The translations under genes and the position numbers were made by a program. DNA of 5,473 nucleotides from a bacterium (GTDB lineage Bacteria > Myxococcota_A > Bradymonadia > UBA7976 > UBA1532), in assembly GCA_030424955.1 (NCBI GenBank), contig JAUHVS010000453.1, forward strand, positions 1 to 5,473, written 5' to 3'. The notes beneath the pieces were generated by a model that worked only from the letters and a program-made list of their open reading frames with translations, was not told where the DNA came from and did not search any database. This document shows positions 1-5,473 of the stretch, in pieces. The first letter of the stretch is position 1. The number at the start of each line of letters is the position of its first letter.

Positions 1-1
1 G

Positions 2-703
2 CTCGCGGGGCGCATGTTCGCCGCCGTGAAGGCCGCCATCAGCATCCCGATGACCGTCAAGATGCGCCTGGGCTGGGACGACGACCGGCGCAACGCGCCG
101 CTGATCGCCCGCATGGCGCAGGACGCCGGCGCCGACATGGTGGCGGTGCACGGGCGCACCCGCATGCAGATGTACAAGGGGGCCGCCGACTGGTCGGCGG
201 TGCGGGCGGTGTGCGACGCCGTCGACATCCCGGTGCTGGTGAACGGCGACATCCTCACCGTGGACGACGCCGTGGCCGCCCTGGCCGCCTCGGGCGCGGA
301 CGGCGTGATGGTGGGCCGCGGCGCCATGCGCGATCCGTGGATCCTGCGCAAGATCGCCGACCACTTCGCCGGCCGGGTGCCCTACGAGCCCCCCCTGACG
401 GACCGCCGCGACGCGCTGCTGACCTACTTTGGCATGCTCGAGGCCGAGGCCAAGACCGATCGCCGCGCCGTGGGCCGCATGAAGAAGGTCACCGGCTACT
501 TCACCCGCGGCCTGCCCTACGGCGCCGAGCTGCGCGACAGCATCTACCACTCGTTCACCGTCGAGGCGATCCGCGACGCGGTGCACGGCTACTTCGACCG
601 GCTGCAGGCCGAGGCCATCGCCGACGGCTTCACCCGCGTGCACGAGGCGGTGGTGGTGGACCACACGAGCGGCGACAGCCGCAACCTGGCCCGGCCCGCG
701 TGA
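2..703 (+). CDS. dusB: tRNA-dihydrouridine synthase, DusB-like (5' end outside window)
   Basis: FMN-dependent enzyme that reduces uridine to dihydrouridine in tRNA D-loops, acting in the cytoplasm. The frame is open to the left edge, so the gene starts upstream; the ATG at 14 is an internal Met. About 233 residues are visible. The TIM-barrel half shows VKMRLGWDDD (from base 56), VHGRTRMQMYKGAADW (from 146), VNGDI (from 239) and GVMVGRGAMRDPW (from about 302). These match the Lys/Arg, HGRT, NGD and GRG flavin/phosphate-binding segments of the Dus family. The C-terminal helical tRNA-binding part follows, with MKKVTGYFTRGLP and a GAELRDSI segment (about 479-541). The catalytic Cys motif should lie before the window and cannot be checked. 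DusB is preferred over DusA/DusC because of the KKxxxxYxxGLP-type tail, but the subfamily is inferred. The stop overlaps the next gene by 4 bases, which suggests co-transcription. Confidence 0.93.
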   Translation, partial: LAGRMFAAVKAAISIPMTVKMRLGWDDDRRNAPLIARMAQDAGADMVAVHGRTRMQMYKGAADWSAVRAVCDAVDIPVLVNGDILTVDDAVAALAASGADGVMVGRGAMRDPWILRKIADHFAGRVPYEPPLTDRRDALLTYFGMLEAEAKTDRRAVGRMKKVTGYFTRGLPYGAELRDSIYHSFTVEAIRDAVHGYFDRLQAEAIADGFTRVHEAVVVDHTSGDSRNLARPA

Positions 704-1134
704 GCGACGGCAGCGACCCGCAGGCCCAGCCCTCAGCGGCGGATCTGGCCTGGCTCACCGAGGCCCTGAGCGCGGCGGGCGCCACCGCGGGCTCTGTGCA
801 TCGCTGGGATGGCGCGCTGCTGCGCCTCACCGCGGCCGTCCGGCTGCCCCCGCCCGTCCAGCGCGCGGTCGCGACCGTGCCGGCGGGCAAGGGCATGGCG
901 GGTCTGGCCTACAGCCGCCGCGCGCCGGTGCTCACCTGTGACCTGAAGACCGATGACACCGGGGACGTGCGCCCCGGCGCCCGGGCCGTGGACGCCCACG
1001 CGGCGGTGGCGCTGCCGGTGCTGGATGGCGGGGGCGCGGTGCGCGCGGTGGTGGGCTTCGCCTTCAGCCACGGCGACGCCCTCAGCGAGGCGACGCTGGC
1101 CCGCCTGAGCGGGCAGGCCGCCCGCCTGCCCTGA
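700..1134 (+). CDS. small stand-alone GAF-domain protein
   Basis: A 144-residue protein, essentially one GAF domain. I chose the GTG at 700 because it overlaps the dus stop (GTGA). The frame is open further upstream, but only as a shadow of dus. No clear Shine-Dalgarno sequence precedes it, so translation coupled to dus is likely. Visible GAF features are GKGMAGLAYSRRAPVLTCDL (about residues 63-82, the characteristic G-x-G-x-x-G turn), GDVRPGARAV (88-97) and the strand pair AAVALPVLDGGGAVRAVVGF (101-120), with a terminal helix. GAF domains bind small ligands or act as sensory modules. No output domain (kinase, cyclase, HTH) is fused here, so it may act in trans or be structural. Cys80 lies in the region that contacts ligand in some GAF proteins, but no ligand can be inferred. 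There is no signal peptide or membrane segment, so it is probably cytoplasmic. Confidence 0.8.
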   Translation: MSDGSDPQAQPSAADLAWLTEALSAAGATAGSVHRWDGALLRLTAAVRLPPPVQRAVATVPAGKGMAGLAYSRRAPVLTCDLKTDDTGDVRPGARAVDAHAAVALPVLDGGGAVRAVVGFAFSHGDALSEATLARLSGQAARLP

Positions 1135-1176
1135 GGCCGCGGCGCCCTGACCTGTGCGGTGGGCCCTGCCCTGAGC

Positions 1177-1198
1177 GAGGGGCCCGGGGTCGGCCCTC
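1177..1198. terminator. GC-rich hairpin between convergent genes (possible terminator)
   Basis: GAGGGGCC (1177-1184) can pair with GGCCCTC (1192-1198) with one bulged G and a 7-base loop. It lies in the 87-base gap between the GAF gene and the end of greB, where both transcripts must stop. No U-tract follows on either strand, so classic intrinsic termination is not demonstrated. A 10-base direct repeat, GGTGGGCCCT, flanks it at 1158-1167 and 1213-1222. Confidence 0.3.
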
Positions 1199-1221
1199 AG
1201 GCGCCGGCCTGGGGTGGGCCC

Positions 1222-1716
1222 TCAGTCGGCGGGGTCGAGGGGCTCGACGCCGATGTCGATGATGGTCAGCTCCTTGAGCCCACCCGGCGTGCGCACGAAG
1301 ACCTCATCGTCGAGCCGCTTGCCCACCAGGGCGCGCCCCACGGGGGACTTCACGCTGATGGCGCCGGTGCGCGCGTCCGTCTCGTCGGCGCCGACGATGC
1401 GGTACTCGTGCAGCTCGCCTTCGGCGTCCTCGACCCGCACATACGACAGGAACACCACGCGCTCCGCGGTGGACGCGGCCTTGACGGGCGTCAGCCCCTC
1501 CACCCGCTTGCGCAGGAACTCGATGCGCTTGTCGATCTCGCGCAGGCGCTTCTTGCCGTAGATGTACTCGGCGTTCTCGCTGCGATCGCCCTCGGCGGCG
1601 GCCGCCGCGACGTTGTTCACCACGGTGGGCCGCTCGACACGGTGTAGCTGGTCCAGCTCATCGTTGAGCCGGGTCCACCCCTCGAGGCTGATGTACTCCG
1701 GTCGCGCTGTGGCCAT
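1222..1716 (-). CDS. greB: transcription elongation factor GreB
   Basis: A 164-residue cytoplasmic factor that enters the secondary channel of RNA polymerase and stimulates cleavage of backtracked RNA. The N-terminal coiled coil (about residues 8-80) carries GDRSENAEY at 43-51. Asp44 and Glu47 in it are the acidic tip residues that hold the catalytic Mg2+ in Gre factors. KKRLREIDKRIEFLRKR (about 55-71) is strongly GreB-like. The C-terminal FKBP-like domain includes RIVGADETDARTGAISVKSP (about 106-125) and GRALVGKRLDDEV. The length is close to E. coli GreB (158 aa). GreB rather than GreA is supported by KKRLREID and the RIVGxDE segment. The ATG at 1716 is the natural start, with a GGGG stretch about 8 bases upstream as a weak ribosome site. 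It is convergent with dus-GAF and divergent from the methyltransferase-like gene. Confidence 0.95.
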   Translation of the reverse strand: MATARPEYISLEGWTRLNDELDQLHRVERPTVVNNVAAAAAEGDRSENAEYIYGKKRLREIDKRIEFLRKRVEGLTPVKAASTAERVVFLSYVRVEDAEGELHEYRIVGADETDARTGAISVKSPVGRALVGKRLDDEVFVRTPGGLKELTIIDIGVEPLDPAD

Positions 1717-1743
1717 GTTGAACCCCGTGCAAAAAGGGGGCGC

Positions 1744-1772
1744 GTTCTGCCACTCCCGGCCCCGAGAGTCAA
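1744..1772 (-). promoter_or_regulatory. candidate sigma70-type promoter of greB
   Basis: On the minus strand, TTGACT (1772-1767) matches the -35 consensus at 5 of 6 bases. After a 17-base spacer comes CAGAAC (1749-1744), preceded directly by TGG as an extended -10 element. The -10 itself matches only 3 of 6. Transcription would start near 1737, giving a leader of about 20 bases. It is the best promoter-like pair seen in the 206-base divergent region, but it is judged by eye only. Confidence 0.4.
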
Positions 1773-1912
1773 GGCCAGTGACCGCGGCGGCCCGGTCGGC
1801 TGCCCCCCAGCGGTGCCGGCGCCGACCTCGCGGATCGGGCCCCCCCGCCGCGCCGATGCGAGGCCCCCTCAGGCGGGCTTTCGGGCTATGCTCCGCGCGA
1901 CAAGCTGATCGC

Positions 1913-1917
1913 AGGAG
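1913..1917 (+). promoter_or_regulatory. ribosome binding site fixing the GTG start at 1923
   Basis: AGGAG, 5 bases before the GTG at 1923, is a near-ideal Shine-Dalgarno sequence. It decides the start, since the ATG at 1888 is out of frame. A TATGCT at 1887-1892 could be a -10 element, but I see no matching -35. Confidence 0.75.
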
Positions 1918-1922
1918 ACCGC

Positions 1923-2660
1923 GTGAACCGCTGGGAGCTGGTTGAGAGCACGGTGGTGCCGGGCACCAACACCGAGATGGCCCTGATCCAACGGGGCCAC
2001 GAGCTGGTGATCCGGGTCGATGGCCGCGAGCTGATGGGCAACCGCGTCCACGGCTCCGAGGACGCCCTGGCCGACCTGGCCTACGACGTGCTGGACGTGC
2101 GCGACGCCAAGGCCCGCGCCGCCGACCAGCCGGTGAGCCGGCGGGTGCTCGTGGGCGGGCTGGGCATCGGCTACACCCTGGCGGCCGCGCTCAAGCGCGC
2201 CACCGAGACCGGCATGGTGATGGTGGCCGAGCTGGTGCCCGCGGTGGTCCGCTGGAACCAGGGGATCCTGGGCGAGGCGGCCGGCCACCCGCTGCACGAT
2301 CCGCGGGCGCAGGTGCACCTGGGGGACGTCGCCGACGTCATCAAGCGCCCGCCGGCCCCGTGGGACGCGATCTTGCTGGACGTGGACAACGGGCCCGGCA
2401 GCCTGACCCGCGAGAGCAACGACTGGCTCTACACCCCCGCCGGGCTCGACGCGTGCTACGCGGCGCTGACCCCAGGCGGCGTGCTGGGCGTGTGGTCGGC
2501 CGCCCCCGACAACGCCTTCACCCGGCGGGTGCAGCGCGCGGGCTTCGACGCCAAGCCCATCCGGGTGCGGGCCCGTGGCTCGAAGGGCGGGCGCGTGCAC
2601 ATCGTGTGGATCGGCGTGCGCCGGGCCCAGCCCCCCGCCTGGCAGCAGCGCCGCCGGTAG
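1923..2660 (+). CDS. spermidine-synthase-like SAM-binding protein (putative methyltransferase/aminopropyltransferase fold)
   Basis: A 245-residue Rossmann-fold protein. The N-terminal strand region (1-60) includes VIRVDGRELMGNRVHGSEDALA (split around residue 40), which occupies the place of the substrate-gate region of spermidine synthases. The cofactor part has the glycine loop VGGLGIGYTL (77-86), the acidic end of strand 2 in VAELVPAVV (101-109, Glu103), GDV (134-136) and LLDVDNGP (151-158, Asp153). ALTPGGVLGVWSAAPD follows (181-196). The fold suggests it binds SAM or decarboxylated SAM. Homologous families are usually annotated as spermidine synthase or methyltransferase with no proven substrate. 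The classic YHE motif of true spermidine synthases is not seen, so polyamine synthesis should not be assumed. The tail is basic (ends QQRRR). There is no signal peptide, so it is cytoplasmic. It stands alone, divergent from greB. Confidence 0.82.
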   Translation: MNRWELVESTVVPGTNTEMALIQRGHELVIRVDGRELMGNRVHGSEDALADLAYDVLDVRDAKARAADQPVSRRVLVGGLGIGYTLAAALKRATETGMVMVAELVPAVVRWNQGILGEAAGHPLHDPRAQVHLGDVADVIKRPPAPWDAILLDVDNGPGSLTRESNDWLYTPAGLDACYAALTPGGVLGVWSAAPDNAFTRRVQRAGFDAKPIRVRARGSKGGRVHIVWIGVRRAQPPAWQQRRR

Positions 2661-2668
2661 CCCCAGGG

Positions 2669-2704
2669 CCGCCCGACCAACCGCCGCCCGACCGCCGCCC
2701 GACC
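2669..2704. repeat. three copies of a 10-base direct repeat
   Basis: CCGCCCGACC occurs exactly at 2669-2678, 2684-2693 and 2695-2704, just after the stop of the methyltransferase-like gene. Spacing is 15 then 11 bases. It looks like slippage-type expansion of a GC-rich spacer; no function is evident. Confidence 0.7.
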
Positions 2705-2813
2705 GCGGGCACCCCGCCCCGACCCCCTCACTGCGTCCCGTGCCACCCGGCGCCACGCAGGGCTGCGCCCAGGGCCAGGGCCGCGCTGCCGCGCACGACC
2801 CACCGGGGCCCAA

Positions 2814-2855
2814 GCGCTGCGACGGGCGAGGCCGGGCGCTGCGACGGGCAAGGCC
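2814..2855. repeat. tandem pair of a 20-base repeat (22-base period)
   Basis: GCGCTGCGACGGGCGAGGCC (2814-2833) recurs at 2836-2855 with one G-to-A difference, separated by GG. There are only two copies. It lies 120-160 bases beyond the end of the minus-strand OmpA-type gene. Confidence 0.75.
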
Positions 2856-2906
2856 CTGCGCCGGCGCGGGCCGCACAGGGGACATCAAGGTGAGCTGAGG
2901 GGGGTG

Positions 2907-2943
2907 GGGCCCGCAGGCCCGGCCAGCGCGGCCCAGAGGGGCC
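2907..2943 (-). terminator. paired short hairpins downstream of the OmpA-type gene
   Basis: GGGCC-CGCA-GGCCC (2907-2920) and GGCCC-AGAG-GGGCC (2930-2943) are perfect 5-bp stems with 4-base loops. They lie 34-70 bases beyond the minus-strand stop. No T-run follows, so they are candidate 3'-end structures only; alternative pairing between the two is also possible. Confidence 0.3.
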
Positions 2944-2976
2944 AGCGCCGGCGGGGGGATCACGCGGGGGGGCGGA

Positions 2977-5473
<2,497 letters not shown>

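Larger units (their letters stand above)
2661..2976. other. gene-free GC-rich intergenic stretch
   Basis: 316 bases between the methyltransferase-like gene and the end of the OmpA-type gene. Open frames cross it on both strands, but their translations are Pro/Arg/Ala/Gly-rich with no recognisable domain, as expected where stop codons are rare. I see no tRNA or structured-RNA pattern. It holds the short direct repeats listed separately. Two near-copies of a G-run followed by GGATCAC lie at 2951-2963 and 2964-2980, the second running into the stop codon of the minus-strand gene. Confidence 0.6.

Noticed and set aside
1159..1647. 162-codon plus-strand open frame opposite greB
   Set aside because: It is antisense to a clear greB, has no recognisable domain and is explained by high GC content.
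1887..1892. TATGCT as -10 element for the gene at 1923
   Set aside because: No -35-like hexamer at suitable spacing (1864-1869 is CCCCCT) and no extended -10 TG.
2575..2898. Pro/Ala/Arg-rich open frame through the intergenic stretch
   Set aside because: It starts inside the methyltransferase-like gene in another frame, and its composition is what GC-rich noncoding DNA gives. No ribosome site is seen.
1869..2963. 364-codon minus-strand open frame opposite the SAM-binding protein
   Set aside because: Low-complexity Pro/Gly/His/Arg-rich translation. The opposite strand carries a conserved fold with a good ribosome site.

Overview
This is a GC-rich bacterial window with four complete or partial genes of ordinary type and one unusual large gene. 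It most resembles the Myxococcota/Bradymonadota side of the former Deltaproteobacteria. The basis is the mix of an OmpA-family protein with thrombospondin type-3 (TSP3) repeats, a MYXO-CTERM-like sorting signal, a small stand-alone GAF protein, GTG starts and strong G/C bias. This is inference from gene style; no rRNA or other marker is present.

Left part (1-1134, + strand): the 3' two thirds of a tRNA-dihydrouridine synthase (DusB-like), whose stop overlaps the GTG start of a 144-residue GAF-domain protein. Convergent to them (1222-1716, - strand) is a GreB-type transcription elongation factor, with a plausible sigma70-type promoter in front of it. The short gap 1135-1221 contains a GC-rich hairpin that may end transcription from either side.

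Middle (1717-2976): greB is divergent from a spermidine-synthase-like SAM-binding protein (1923-2660, + strand, GTG start with a clear AGGAG). A 316-base gene-free stretch follows (2661-2976). It is extremely GC-rich and holds two small sets of direct repeats and short hairpins near the end of the next gene.

Right part (2977-5473, - strand): one uninterrupted reading frame running off the right edge. Read from its N-terminal side it has six visible aspartate-rich, cysteine-free TSP3-like motifs, then a Cys-containing hydrophobic segment ending in four Arg that looks like a MYXO-CTERM C-terminal sorting signal. Immediately after, in frame, comes a second hydrophobic segment ending in an AQA signal-peptidase-like site. 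This leads into a predicted beta-barrel, a cysteine-laddered TSP3 stalk and an OmpA peptidoglycan-binding domain. It reads like two exported proteins joined end to end: the C-terminal anchor of the first abuts the signal peptide of the second. This is the most interesting feature of the window.

The left-hand genes are informational or housekeeping (tRNA modification, transcript cleavage) with small accessory proteins. The right-hand gene is envelope biology, and no functional link between the two halves is evident.
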